Positions 7,533 through 15,345 of a DNA stretch of 36,995 bases are shown here, in pieces. This DNA comes from Clostridia bacterium (GTDB lineage Bacteria; Bacillota; Clostridia; Oscillospirales; CAG-272), in assembly GCA_017938205.1 (NCBI GenBank), contig JAGBCA010000002.1, positions 1 through 36,995 on the forward strand, given 5' to 3'. The translations under genes and the position numbers were made by a program. The notes beneath the pieces were generated by a model. That model searched no databases, had not been told where the DNA came from, and saw only the letters and a list, made by a program, of their open reading frames with translations. Numbering within the stretch: position 1 is the first letter of the stretch; the number at the start of each line of letters is the position of its first letter.

Positions 7533-8681
7533 TTACGTTGTGCCTTCGCCTTCTGCGGCTTGCGCGCCCTGCTGCTCAAGGACCGAAAGCAGCTCGCGCT
7601 CGGATGCAATATCCGCCGGATAGGGATAATGCCTTGCGATGCGCGCCAGCCGCTCTGCCTGCAGACGTGCGCCAGCCGCATCCTTGAATACGAAGCGGTC
7701 AAGCATATACTCGGCGCGGATCACGGTCGGGAATTTTTTCATGGCGCGCATAAAGGACCGCTGTTGCTTGGTGATGAGCGCGGCGGCCTCGGCTCTGCGC
7801 CCGTTTCTTAACAGAAGGCAGATCAGATCGCAGGTGAGAAGATTTTTGTGCAGATCGATCGCGCCGCCACGGGAAAGAAGGGCGCGGATGCTTGCCTCAG
7901 CCTCCTCAAAGCGGTGCATATCCATCAGCCGATTGGCGGCAAAAACATCGATCGCCGCGATCAGGGCGTTTTCTCTGTCTGCATTCTCGGGAAGTGTGAA
8001 CCATTCCTCGGGCATATCGCGCAGGCGAACGCCCTCGGCGGTCATTTCATTGATCCGCAGCTGGAGATAAAAGGCGCGGTTCGCCTCTTCATTTTTTTCA
8101 AGGGAAAATGCGTTTTTTCCATCGTTTTCGATCAGCCCCGCCCGCATCGGGATGCCGTTGGTTGCCGCAAAAAGAAAACCGATAGCGGCGGCCATCAGAA
8201 GCGCCGTGGCAAGCGGCGATGGGCGTGTGAGAAAATAGAGCACGAGAAGGATCGCGGAGAGGAAAAGGTTCGCGAGTGCGCCGCCGAGATTGTAGAGCCT
8301 TACGGGGATGCGCCCGTCCTTCGGCTCGGGCGGACACATCAGGCATTGGCCGCCCGTGCCCGCAATGGAAAGACGGCAAAAACGAAGTTTGTCGCCACTG
8401 CGCAGGAGCATGAGGCTTCCGATGCGATAGGAGCTGAAGCGGTAGCCCGAAAGCAGACCGAATACGAGATGCCCCGCCTCGTGCACGGCGGTCTGCAGAT
8501 AGATCCCCACGATCAGCGAGACGAATAAAAGAAGTACGGTGAGAGCTCCGCCGCCCGCCTCGCCGCCGAGATCGGCGTATCTCACGATCATAATGCCGCA
8601 GAGCGCACCGATGAGAAGCGAGGGTAGAAGCAAAAGAAGGGCGCCGCGGTTCCCCTTTTTCTTTTTCTGTTTTTTCTCCAT
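7533..8681 (-). CDS. M50-like intramembrane metalloprotease family protein
   Basis: 382 residues from the ATG at 8681 (AGGAGG upstream; a frame to 8732 is longer but lacks a ribosome binding site). A lysine-rich N-terminus precedes membrane segments at about residues 14-33 and 46-66. Then comes HEAGH (67-71), the zinc site of M50 proteases, and further hydrophobic segments at about 125-165. ATNGIPMRAGLIENDG supplies the second M50 motif (NxxP and NDG). The C-terminal half is soluble, helical and repeat-like (DVFAANRLMDMHRFEEAEA), possibly TPR. M50 proteins cleave membrane-embedded substrates or act as peptidase-like scaffolds; the target here is unknown. A single-gene unit with its own promoter. 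Confidence 0.75.
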   Translation of the reverse strand: MEKKQKKKKGNRGALLLLLPSLLIGALCGIMIVRYADLGGEAGGGALTVLLLFVSLIVGIYLQTAVHEAGHLVFGLLSGYRFSSYRIGSLMLLRSGDKLRFCRLSIAGTGGQCLMCPPEPKDGRIPVRLYNLGGALANLFLSAILLVLYFLTRPSPLATALLMAAAIGFLFAATNGIPMRAGLIENDGKNAFSLEKNEEANRAFYLQLRINEMTAEGVRLRDMPEEWFTLPENADRENALIAAIDVFAANRLMDMHRFEEAEASIRALLSRGGAIDLHKNLLTCDLICLLLRNGRRAEAAALITKQQRSFMRAMKKFPTVIRAEYMLDRFVFKDAAGARLQAERLARIARHYPYPADIASERELLSVLEQQGAQAAEGEGTT

Positions 8682-8778
8682 TTTGTCTGTCCTCCTTTTT
8701 GAAGTCAAAACCGAATAAATTATATTTTTCAACGAAAAGAACCATCACGGTATTTGTTTTTTACCATTTTTCTATTTC

Positions 8779-8807
8779 ATTTTAGCACATAACGCGGCGG
8801 AATGCAA
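8779..8807 (-). promoter_or_regulatory. Promoter of the M50-like gene
   Basis: Minus strand TTGCAT (8807-8802), 17-bp spacer ending in TATGTGC, TAAAAT (8784-8779), an extended -10 form. The leader before 8681 is about 90 bases. Confidence 0.65.
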
Positions 8808-8830
8808 CTGTTTTCTGCATTTTTCACGTC

Positions 8831-8859
8831 TTGCATTTTTCGCTCCCTTATGATATAAT
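8831..8859 (+). promoter_or_regulatory. Promoter of the two-domain SGNH esterase gene
   Basis: TTGCAT (8831-8836), 17-bp spacer, TATAAT (8854-8859). The ribosome binding site GAGGAG and ATG follow at 8891-8901. Confidence 0.75.
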
Positions 8860-8898
8860 AGAAAAAAAGGCTTTGGCGTTTATGCGCATGGAGGAGCT

Positions 8899-9912
8899 AT
8901 GATGATCTATAAAAATATGGAAATACACAATGCGGCACAGCTTATGCCCGGTGCGCACGGAGGTGCCGTTTGGCTTCGCTATCCTTCTGCGGTTTGCGAG
9001 CACTTTGAAAGGGAAGGCGCGCGCATTCAGGCAGGAAACTCGAGCGGCGTGGAGCTTCGCTTTATCATGAAGGGGGACTTTGCCGAGATCAAGGTGCGCA
9101 GCGCGGGAAGCGGGCGTTATCATATCTTCCGCGGCGGCCTGCAGGGCGGCTGGTACGATCACGAGGGGAAGATCACCTCGGCGGAGGAAACGGTGATCCG
9201 CATTGAGCGCAAGGAGCAGGAAACGATCGACCGCGTGCATAAGGACTTTTCGCTCCCCTGGGACCCCTCGCTGATCCGCATCGTTTTTGACGGCGGCCGC
9301 TTTGAGATCCTCGGCGCGGAGGGCGAGATCGTGCCGCCCACGGCAGAGCAAACGCCGAAAAAGACCATCCTCTTTTACGGCTCCTCTATCACCCACGGCT
9401 CAAACGCCTTGAGCGCAACCAACAATTGGACCTCATGGGTGGCGCACGGCCTCTCTATGGATTGCCTGAATAAGGGGCTTGCGGGCAGCTGCTGTATGGA
9501 GGATGAAACGGTTTCCTATCTCGGTGCGCTTGGCCGCGAGGGCGCTTGGGACGTGGCGGTGCTGGAGCTCGGCATCAACGTAATGGCGTGGGACGGAGAA
9601 AAACGGCGCGCCCACGTGGAAAACACCTTGAAGAAGATCGCGGGCGAAAATCCCGATAAGCCGATCTTCGTGATCTCGCCGTTTTACAGTAACTACGATT
9701 ATGATGGCAGTGCGCAGCCCGCAGGCTGGCGTGAAACGATCCGTTCGGTGACCGAGGCACTTGCCTATCCGAACGTGACCTATATTCCGGGCGATTCGAT
9801 CCTTGGAAGCATGGATCTGATCTCTGCCGATTGCGTGCACCCTTCGGCGTACGGCGTTGCACAGATCGCACAGCGGCTTCTCTCGGCTATGAAGCGGGTG
9901 CTTTGCCCGTAA
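8899..9912 (+). CDS. Two-domain SGNH esterase (beta-sandwich plus hydrolase)
   Basis: 337 residues, cytoplasmic by lack of a signal peptide. Residues 1-150 are beta-rich (VELRFIMKGDFAEIKVRS) and look like the jelly-roll domain that precedes SGNH domains in CE2-like and related acetyl esterases. The catalytic part starts at about 155: block I ILFYGSSITHG (Ser163 in the nucleophile position), block II NKGLAGSC (Gly), block III LELGINVMAWD (Asn), block V ADCVHPSAYG (Asp311/His314). The triad is thus complete. Family members remove acetyl groups from carbohydrates. Its own promoter and isolated position give no clue to substrate. It is not a close copy of the 240-residue SGNH protein at 2596-3318. 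Confidence 0.85.
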   Translation: MMIYKNMEIHNAAQLMPGAHGGAVWLRYPSAVCEHFEREGARIQAGNSSGVELRFIMKGDFAEIKVRSAGSGRYHIFRGGLQGGWYDHEGKITSAEETVIRIERKEQETIDRVHKDFSLPWDPSLIRIVFDGGRFEILGAEGEIVPPTAEQTPKKTILFYGSSITHGSNALSATNNWTSWVAHGLSMDCLNKGLAGSCCMEDETVSYLGALGREGAWDVAVLELGINVMAWDGEKRRAHVENTLKKIAGENPDKPIFVISPFYSNYDYDGSAQPAGWRETIRSVTEALAYPNVTYIPGDSILGSMDLISADCVHPSAYGVAQIAQRLLSAMKRVLCP

Positions 9913-10003
9913 ATGCAGTTCGCCGCGCGCTTTGATCGCGTATAGACACTTGCAATTTTGCATACAATCAAAATATGAGATTTAAAATATAAAGGAGAAG
10001 ATC

Positions 10004-10225
10004 ATGAAAAAAATCATTTGCAAAAAGGAATATGACACCGCCGTTGCCACCCTCGTGAAGAAAAACACCTTCGGCACCTTCGGCGATGCGGAGGGTTACG
10101 AGGAAACTCTGTATCAGATGCCGGACGGCGCGTACTTTCTGTACGTAAACGGGGGCGCGGAGTCCAAATATCCGAAGGAGGATATCAAGCGCCTTTCCAA
10201 GGCCGCGGCAGAAAAGCTGCTGTGA
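10004..10225 (+). CDS. Small conserved hypothetical protein (YFLY-type)
   Basis: 73 residues with a good AAGGAG and ATG. The central ETLYQMPDGAYFLYVNGG and a C-terminal helical tail (KEDIKRLSKAAAEKL) resemble a small protein family common in Clostridia, recognised by LY..-G.YFLY..GG. To my knowledge it has no assigned function. No signal peptide or membrane segment; one cysteine near the start. It forms its own unit closed by the terminator at 10272. A promoter upstream is not clear: TTGCAA at 9950 has only a weak -10 partner. Confidence 0.75.
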   Translation: MKKIICKKEYDTAVATLVKKNTFGTFGDAEGYEETLYQMPDGAYFLYVNGGAESKYPKEDIKRLSKAAAEKLL

Positions 10226-10271
10226 AATATTTGAGAAATTTTGCAATCCATCTTCCACGGCAATCCGTGCC

Positions 10272-10300
10272 GCCTCCCTTTACACAAGGGAGGCTTTTTT
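10272..10300 (+). terminator. Terminator after the 73-residue protein gene
   Basis: 9-bp stem GCCTCCCTT/AAGGGAGGC (10272-10280 with 10286-10294, loop TACAC) followed by TTTTTT. Confidence 0.92.
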
Positions 10301-10451
10301 GTTTATTTGACAACTATTGTTTGCAAAAATGCGCAAAAATTCGATTTTACTGTGGTTTGGAGTGGTTTTGGTTCTTCACGTTTTTGCTTTTGTCTTCGGT
10401 TTAAAATCGTGTTAAAAATGCGGCACGATGCACGGCGGATCTGAAAATCGG
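10301..10451. other. Non-coding AT-rich spacer
   Basis: Between the terminator and the ZIP promoter. A TTGACA at 10307 has no convincing -10 partner. I see no open frame, repeat or hairpin of note. Confidence 0.6.
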
Positions 10452-10480
10452 TTGACAAATGCAAAGCGGCGGTTTATAAT
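10452..10480 (+). promoter_or_regulatory. Consensus promoter of the ZIP transporter gene
   Basis: TTGACA (10452-10457), 17-bp spacer, TATAAT (10475-10480). The leader of about 65 bases holds a short hairpin GAAGGA/TCCTTC and GGAGGG ten bases before the ATG. Confidence 0.88.
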
Positions 10481-10552
10481 GTAGATACATGAGGAGCGAA
10501 GGAGGCTTTCCTTCACCTGCAAGAATACGGCTTTTCGGAGGGAAACGGTTTT

Positions 10553-11311
10553 ATGGAACACGTGCTTTTAACGGCGCTCGGCGTTGGCGGTGCAACGCTG
10601 GTGGGCGCTTTGCTTGGTTTCGTTTTTAAGAAGATCTCGCACACCTTCAGCGATATCGTGCTCGGCTTTGCGGCGGGCGTGATGCTGTGCGCCGCCGTGG
10701 TGGGGCTGATCCTGCCCGCCCTTGGGGACGGCAAGGGGCTCTCGCTCTTATCGGTGGTCGGCGGTATTTTTGCGGGCGCGGTGTGCTTGAATCTGATCGA
10801 CCGCCTCGTTCCGCACCTGCATTCCATGGCAGGGAAGGAATCGGAGAGCCATCCCGAGAGCAGCCGAAGGATCGATAAGGTGTTTCTCTTCGTGCTGGCG
10901 ATCGCCATCCACAATCTGCCCGAGGGTATTGCCGCAGGCGTTGGATTTGCCACGGGTGACGTGAGCGGTGCGTTTTCCGTTGCGCTGGGCATTGCCCTTC
11001 AGAATATCCCCGAGGGCATGGTGATCATCGGGCCGATGCTTGCTGCAGGCGTTTCACGCAAAAAAACGCTGCTCGTTGCCGCAGGCACGGGCGTGATCGA
11101 GGTGCTTGGAACCTTTATCGGCTATTTTGCTGCCCGTCATTCTGCCGCCGTGCTTCCCTTTGCTCTTGCCTTTGCGGGCGGAACGATGCTCTACGTGATC
11201 AGCGACGAAATGATCCCCGAAACGCACGCACACGGCCACGAAAGGGGCGCAACCTACGCGTTGCTCGTCGGTTTTTGCCTCATGCTTGCGATGGATGCCT
11301 TGATCGGCTAA
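10553..11311 (+). CDS. ZIP family divalent metal transporter (ZupT/GufA-like)
   Basis: 252 residues with about eight hydrophobic segments. The diagnostic pair of transmembrane motifs is present: IAIHNLPEGIAAG (His120, Asn121, Glu124) and LQNIPEGMVI (Asn151, Glu154), which form the binuclear metal site of ZIP carriers. The loop between segments 3 and 4 carries a short His-containing stretch (HLHSMAGKESESH). ZIP proteins import Zn2+, Fe2+ or Mn2+ into the cytoplasm. The length is normal for bacterial ZupT-like proteins. The gene stands alone under a consensus promoter. No Fur or Zur box was recognised, so the metal is not decided. Confidence 0.92.
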   Translation: MEHVLLTALGVGGATLVGALLGFVFKKISHTFSDIVLGFAAGVMLCAAVVGLILPALGDGKGLSLLSVVGGIFAGAVCLNLIDRLVPHLHSMAGKESESHPESSRRIDKVFLFVLAIAIHNLPEGIAAGVGFATGDVSGAFSVALGIALQNIPEGMVIIGPMLAAGVSRKKTLLVAAGTGVIEVLGTFIGYFAARHSAAVLPFALAFAGGTMLYVISDEMIPETHAHGHERGATYALLVGFCLMLAMDALIG

Positions 11312-11383
11312 AGAAATGTGCACAAAAATATAGGTCGAATTTTGGGCAAAAAGTAGAAAGTCCTTGTATTAAATCCTAAACTC

Positions 11384-11412
11384 TTGACTTCTTTCTTAAT
11401 TTATGATATATT
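11384..11412 (+). promoter_or_regulatory. Promoter of the Asp/Cys-repeat solute-binding-like lipoprotein
   Basis: TTGACT (11384-11389), 17-bp spacer, TATATT (11407-11412). Transcription would start near 11419, giving a leader of about 125 bases. Confidence 0.65.
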
Positions 11413-11429
11413 GATAACGACCTAATGGC

Positions 11430-11504
11430 ATTGTCGGATGGCCCTCGATGGGCAACCGCCCGTCGATGTCCGTTTGGCAAAACGGCGCCGTGTGCCGAAC
11501 GGTG
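11430..11504 (+). ncRNA. Structured 5' leader of the lipoprotein mRNA
   Basis: Three successive hairpins: CGATGGGC/GCCCGTCG (11446-11453 with 11458-11465), CCGTTT/AAACGG (11470-11475 with 11480-11485, loop GGCA), and CGCCGT/ACGGTG (11486-11491 with 11499-11504). The upstream GCCC (11441-11444) could instead pair with GGGC (11450-11453), giving mutually exclusive folds. It matches no riboswitch class I know. A structural role in mRNA stability is equally possible. Confidence 0.4.
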
Positions 11505-11542
11505 TCCGAAATAATACAGGCATAAGAAAAAAGGAGAAAACC

Positions 11543-13603
11543 ATGAAAACAAGAATCTTTAGTTTCTTGCTCGTTCTTGTCATGGCCGTTGGTATGCTTG
11601 CCTCCTGCGGCGGTGGAACCAAGTGCACCAACCATGTCGACGCAAACGGTGACCTTAAGTGTGACACCTGTCAGACGGCTATGACCTGCACGAACCACGT
11701 GGATGCCAACCACGACCAGAAGTGCGATAAGTGCAAGACCGCAGTTCCCTGCGAGCACGAAATCGACGAGGACGGCTTCTGCGCTTGGTGTGACTACGTG
11801 AAGTGCGTTCACCACATTGACCGTGACCACAACCTTGTTTGCGATAACGAAGGCTGTGACGAGGCTGTTGCTTGCGCAAAGCACGCTGACTCGGACGAGA
11901 ACGCAAAGTGCGACTGGTGCTCGGTTGCATTCTCTTGCCCCCTTGCTGAGCATAAGGATGAAAACCAGGACGGCGCATGCGACGGCTGCTTGAAGATGCT
12001 CGAGAGCTTCGACTTCGCTTGGACGAGCGGCAACCTTACCTTCGAGATGACCGACCACTCGAACGGCCAGGAGCTTCCCTCCGGTTGTAAGAACTGGATG
12101 GCAGGCGAGACCACCGGTACCGCTTCCATGACCGAGCAGGCTGCCGTTACGAGAAATGACGCAGCTCTCGTTGCTACCGGCCTCACCATCAAGTATGAGT
12201 TCCTTCCCGACAACGATCCCAACTACGCTTGGTCTGATAACTACGAGAGAATCAACACCAACCAGTCCAACGGTATCTACTTCGATATGTACTGCAACTT
12301 TGCATACGATATGATCGGTGCGTCTCTTCTCGGCTGCTTTGCAAACCTGAAGACCTCCAAGACCACCAACCATTTCGAGTTTGCAGGTGACGACGATTAC
12401 GGCTCCACGATCGGTGATGACAACGGTTACATGTACGAGTACATGACCTCTCTTTCTATCGACGAGAGCAAGATGTACCTCGTTGCATCGGACTACTTCA
12501 TCGATATGATCCGTGCTTTCTACTGCGTTCCCATGGATATCGCAATGTTCAACGACCTTGCTACCAAGGAGATCCTGGGCAGCATCGAGGGTAAGGACTA
12601 CGGCGAGACCGTTAAGGACTTTGCTCAGGCCGTTTATGATGGCTACTGGACCTACGATCTGCTTCTCAAGTACTGCGCAAGCTACGGTGATGCTACCGTA
12701 AACTCCGACAAGATGGGCTTTGCGATCGCACAGCACTCTCTGTCTGCTGCAGGTCTTCTTTATACCACCTCCGTTCGTCTCTTCACGGATGCGAGAAAGG
12801 TTCCCGGCAGCGATTGGGTACACGATACCGTTGCCAAGAACTCTCCCTATAGCTACGAAGAAACCAACGAGACCTTCTTCGCCTTTGCGGAGGAGCTTGA
12901 GAACATGGTAACCTCCGCGGGCGTTGTTCGTTTCACGAAGAACGATAAGTTCGGCCTTTCCACCAACCTTCTTGCGATCCGCGAGAAGTTCACCACCCAT
13001 AAGGTTCTCTTCGGCGGCGTTATCCTTCTTGGCTCTCTTGAGTACCAGGATTATCAGGATATGAAGACCGAGGGCGGCGAGGGCTTCCTTGTTGTTCCCG
13101 TTCCGCTTTACACCGACTACAATAAGGATACCAACGATATCTACTCCACGCAGGTTCACAACGTTGGCCGTATCGGTGCGATCTCCGTTAAGACCACGAA
13201 GTTCGCAGAGTGCTCCGCATTCCTGAACTTCCAGTCCACGCACTCCAGAAACGTTCGTGATACTTACTACAACTATGACCTTCTGTACTCCGTTGTTGGT
13301 GGTGCTGACACCAATATCCTCGAGGCAAACCAGCAGATGCTGAACCTGCTTCGTGACAGCCTGATCACCGGCTTTGACAAGGCATACGAGGATTCCTCCG
13401 CTCTGTTCAGCCCCGATGAGCTTGTTGATACCCAGCTCGACGGCACGAAGAAGTTTAGCGAACTCAAGTGGCACGATATCCTTGACGGAGGTAGCTACCT
13501 GAGAGCAAACTCCATCCGTACCTACTACGGTGCACTGAAGGCAAAGAAGACCGAGCTTATGGGCCGTCTGTTCAACAACGGTTACACCATGCTTCCGGAA
13601 TAA
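11543..13603 (+). CDS. Lipoprotein with N-terminal Asp/Cys repeats and solute-binding-like domain
   Basis: 686 residues from the ATG at 11543 (AAGGAG six bases upstream); an in-frame ATG at 11438 lacks a ribosome binding site. The signal peptide ends in LASC, Cys22. Residues about 27-150 hold five or six degenerate repeats of CxxH.D.N.D.KCD.C (for example CTNHVDANGDLKCDTC), the same module as in the first gene of the window. The remaining roughly 530 residues look like a family-1-type extracellular solute-binding protein (VPMDIAMFNDLATKE, VGRIGAISVKTTKF). That assignment is tentative and no permease genes are adjacent. Codon use is strongly biased, as in the E2/E3/E1 genes, suggesting high expression. 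A structured leader precedes it and a strong terminator follows. Confidence 0.72.
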   Translation: MKTRIFSFLLVLVMAVGMLASCGGGTKCTNHVDANGDLKCDTCQTAMTCTNHVDANHDQKCDKCKTAVPCEHEIDEDGFCAWCDYVKCVHHIDRDHNLVCDNEGCDEAVACAKHADSDENAKCDWCSVAFSCPLAEHKDENQDGACDGCLKMLESFDFAWTSGNLTFEMTDHSNGQELPSGCKNWMAGETTGTASMTEQAAVTRNDAALVATGLTIKYEFLPDNDPNYAWSDNYERINTNQSNGIYFDMYCNFAYDMIGASLLGCFANLKTSKTTNHFEFAGDDDYGSTIGDDNGYMYEYMTSLSIDESKMYLVASDYFIDMIRAFYCVPMDIAMFNDLATKEILGSIEGKDYGETVKDFAQAVYDGYWTYDLLLKYCASYGDATVNSDKMGFAIAQHSLSAAGLLYTTSVRLFTDARKVPGSDWVHDTVAKNSPYSYEETNETFFAFAEELENMVTSAGVVRFTKNDKFGLSTNLLAIREKFTTHKVLFGGVILLGSLEYQDYQDMKTEGGEGFLVVPVPLYTDYNKDTNDIYSTQVHNVGRIGAISVKTTKFAECSAFLNFQSTHSRNVRDTYYNYDLLYSVVGGADTNILEANQQMLNLLRDSLITGFDKAYEDSSALFSPDELVDTQLDGTKKFSELKWHDILDGGSYLRANSIRTYYGALKAKKTELMGRLFNNGYTMLPE

Positions 13604-13663
13604 TCTTCAGGCATACGGATAAAAATTAAAATCTCCTTTGGGGTTCTCCCCCGAAGAAAAGCG

Positions 13664-13701
13664 CCGACCGCGCCTCCGAAAGGAAGCGCGGTCGGTTTTT
13701 T
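13664..13701 (+). terminator. Terminator between convergent lipoprotein and DUF1667 genes
   Basis: A perfect 10-bp stem CCGACCGCGC/GCGCGGTCGG (13664-13673 with 13686-13695, 12-base loop) followed by TTTTTT on the plus strand. The minus strand has a shorter TTTT, so it may also serve the glp-like operon. Confidence 0.92.
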
Positions 13702-13714
13702 GTATAGAAATTAT

Positions 13715-14068
13715 TTAAATATTTGCGGTGGCGACCACGGCAACACCCGTGCCTGCCACGTTCTCGATGATCACGTCACCGATCGAAACGGATCTTGGTG
13801 CGCGTGCTGCGTTGATCTCTTTCATGACGGCAAACACCTTTTCCTTCGGAACGGTGGTGGCGGTCTTAACGGCAACCACGGCGCCGCCCTCGGTGCGCAC
13901 GGTGCTTGTCACGGTACGCTCGGGATGCGTGCATTCCTTCTCGGCGTAAACAACGCCGCGCTTGCAGGCATTGCCCTCTACGGAGGTGATCTTGCCCGCC
14001 CCGTCAAAGCGAACGGTCAGCGCACAGCCGCGCGGACATACGATACAGGTTAAATTTCTTTCCTTCAT
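13715..14068 (-). CDS. DUF1667 cysteine-rich protein of the glp-like operon
   Basis: 117 residues with conserved cysteines at 8, 11, 15, 35 and 46 (CIVCPRGC near the start, then NACKRG and KECTHP), the layout of DUF1667 proteins. The cysteine pattern suggests an iron-sulfur or metal site. The C-terminal part (VPKEKVFAVMKEINAARA) is typical of the family. Last gene of a three-gene unit, 16 bases after the FAD oxidoreductase. In Clostridia this trio replaces GlpABC and is believed to pass electrons from glycerol-3-phosphate; that role is taken from context, not shown here. Confidence 0.88.
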   Translation of the reverse strand: MKERNLTCIVCPRGCALTVRFDGAGKITSVEGNACKRGVVYAEKECTHPERTVTSTVRTEGGAVVAVKTATTVPKEKVFAVMKEINAARAPRSVSIGDVIIENVAGTGVAVVATANI

Positions 14069-14084
14069 TCTCTATAACCTCCTA

Positions 14085-15335
14085 TCAATCGGAAAGCGAG
14101 ATGGAGATCTCGCCCTCGGCAAGCTCGGAAAGCCATTCGGCCTTCACGGTCACGGTTTCCATTTCGCCGGGCGCGAGCTTCACGGTCTTTTTCTCAAGAA
14201 GCACGCGGTCGCCTGCCTTCAGAACGATTTTTTTGCCGCGGAATACGTCCGATACGCGGAAGTAGAGGCGGGTATCCTTTGCCTCGGTGAGGATCTGGGG
14301 CACGGTGTAGCGCACCTTTCCGTCGGTCTTAACGGAAACTAAGATGCTCTTTTTGCTCTCGCCGCGAAGGAAGCGCACGGCGGCCTCGCCCGCGATGGCG
14401 GCCTCCTCGGACACGTAGTCCACGAGGTCATGCACGTGCAGAACGTTGCCGCAGGCGAAAACGCCGGGGATCTCTGTTTGTCTGTCCCCGTCCACCAAGG
14501 CGCCGTTCGTGATGCGGTCCATCGGAACGCCTGCCTGTGCGGTCAGCTCGTTTTCCGGGATCAGACCGCAGGAGAGAAGGAGCGTGTCGCAGGGAATGGT
14601 CTGCTCCGTGCCGGGAATGGGGCGGCGGCGCTCGTCCACCTTCGCGATCGTGACCGCTTCGAGGCGCTCCTTGCCGTGAATGTCGATCACGGTGTGCGAG
14701 AGAAGCAGGGGAATATCAAAGTCGTTGAGGCATTGCTCGATGTTTCTTGCAAGGCCGCCCGAATAGGGCATCAGCTCGCAAACGGCCTTCACCCTTGCGC
14801 CTTCAAGCGTCATTCTTCTTGCCATGATCAGGCCGATGTCGCCCGAGCCGAGGATCACGACCTCTTTGCCGGGCATCATGCCCTTCATGTTAACGAACTT
14901 CTGCGCCGTGCCGGCGGTATAAATGCCTGCAGGGCGCGTGCCTGCGATGCCGAGCGCGCCCTTCGGACGCTCGCGGCAGCCCATTGCGAGGATCACGGCA
15001 CCTGCCTTGATCTCAAAAATACCCATAGCGGCGCTTCTTGCCACCACGGTGCGGTCCGCGCGAAGCTCGGTCACCATGGTTTCGGTCATGTAGGGAATAC
15101 CGCGCTCCTTGACCTGCTGCTCGTAGCGTGCGGCGTATTCCGGTCCGGTCAGCTCCTCGCCGAAGCGGTGAAGGCCGAAGCCGTTATGAATGCACTGGCG
15201 GAGAATGCCGCCGAGTGCTACGTCTCTTTCAAGAATGAGGATATCGCGAAGGCCCTTATCGTAGGCCGCTACGGCGGCGGCAAGGCCTGCAGGGCCTCCG
15301 CCGATGATCACAAGCTCTTTTTCGATCTGTTTCAT
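14085..15335 (-). CDS. FAD/NAD(P)-dependent oxidoreductase of the glp-like operon
   Basis: 416 residues. The dinucleotide-binding motif IIGGGPAGLAAAVAA (Gly12, 14, 17) opens the FAD domain. A second one, VVILGSGDIGLIMARR, marks the NAD(P) domain. IPGVFACGNVLHVHDLVDYV near residue 300 is the FAD-binding ATG/GD-type motif. The C-terminal 90 residues form an extra beta domain. Homologues sit between a GlpA-like dehydrogenase and a DUF1667 protein and probably move electrons from reduced GlpA-type flavin to NAD+ or another carrier. It starts 10 bases after the GlpA-like gene. Confidence 0.85.
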   Translation of the reverse strand: MKQIEKELVIIGGGPAGLAAAVAAYDKGLRDILILERDVALGGILRQCIHNGFGLHRFGEELTGPEYAARYEQQVKERGIPYMTETMVTELRADRTVVARSAAMGIFEIKAGAVILAMGCRERPKGALGIAGTRPAGIYTAGTAQKFVNMKGMMPGKEVVILGSGDIGLIMARRMTLEGARVKAVCELMPYSGGLARNIEQCLNDFDIPLLLSHTVIDIHGKERLEAVTIAKVDERRRPIPGTEQTIPCDTLLLSCGLIPENELTAQAGVPMDRITNGALVDGDRQTEIPGVFACGNVLHVHDLVDYVSEEAAIAGEAAVRFLRGESKKSILVSVKTDGKVRYTVPQILTEAKDTRLYFRVSDVFRGKKIVLKAGDRVLLEKKTVKLAPGEMETVTVKAEWLSELAEGEISISLSD

Positions 15336-15345
15336 CCTTCCGTCC

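Noticed and set aside
10489-10600. An upstream ATG in the leader of the ZIP gene
   Set aside because: Out of frame with the transporter and without its own ribosome binding site or recognisable product.
11396-13474. A 692-residue open frame on the minus strand opposite the large lipoprotein gene
   Set aside because: It is the antisense shadow of a codon-biased gene. The plus strand has a signal peptide, ribosome binding site, promoter and terminator; the minus frame has none.
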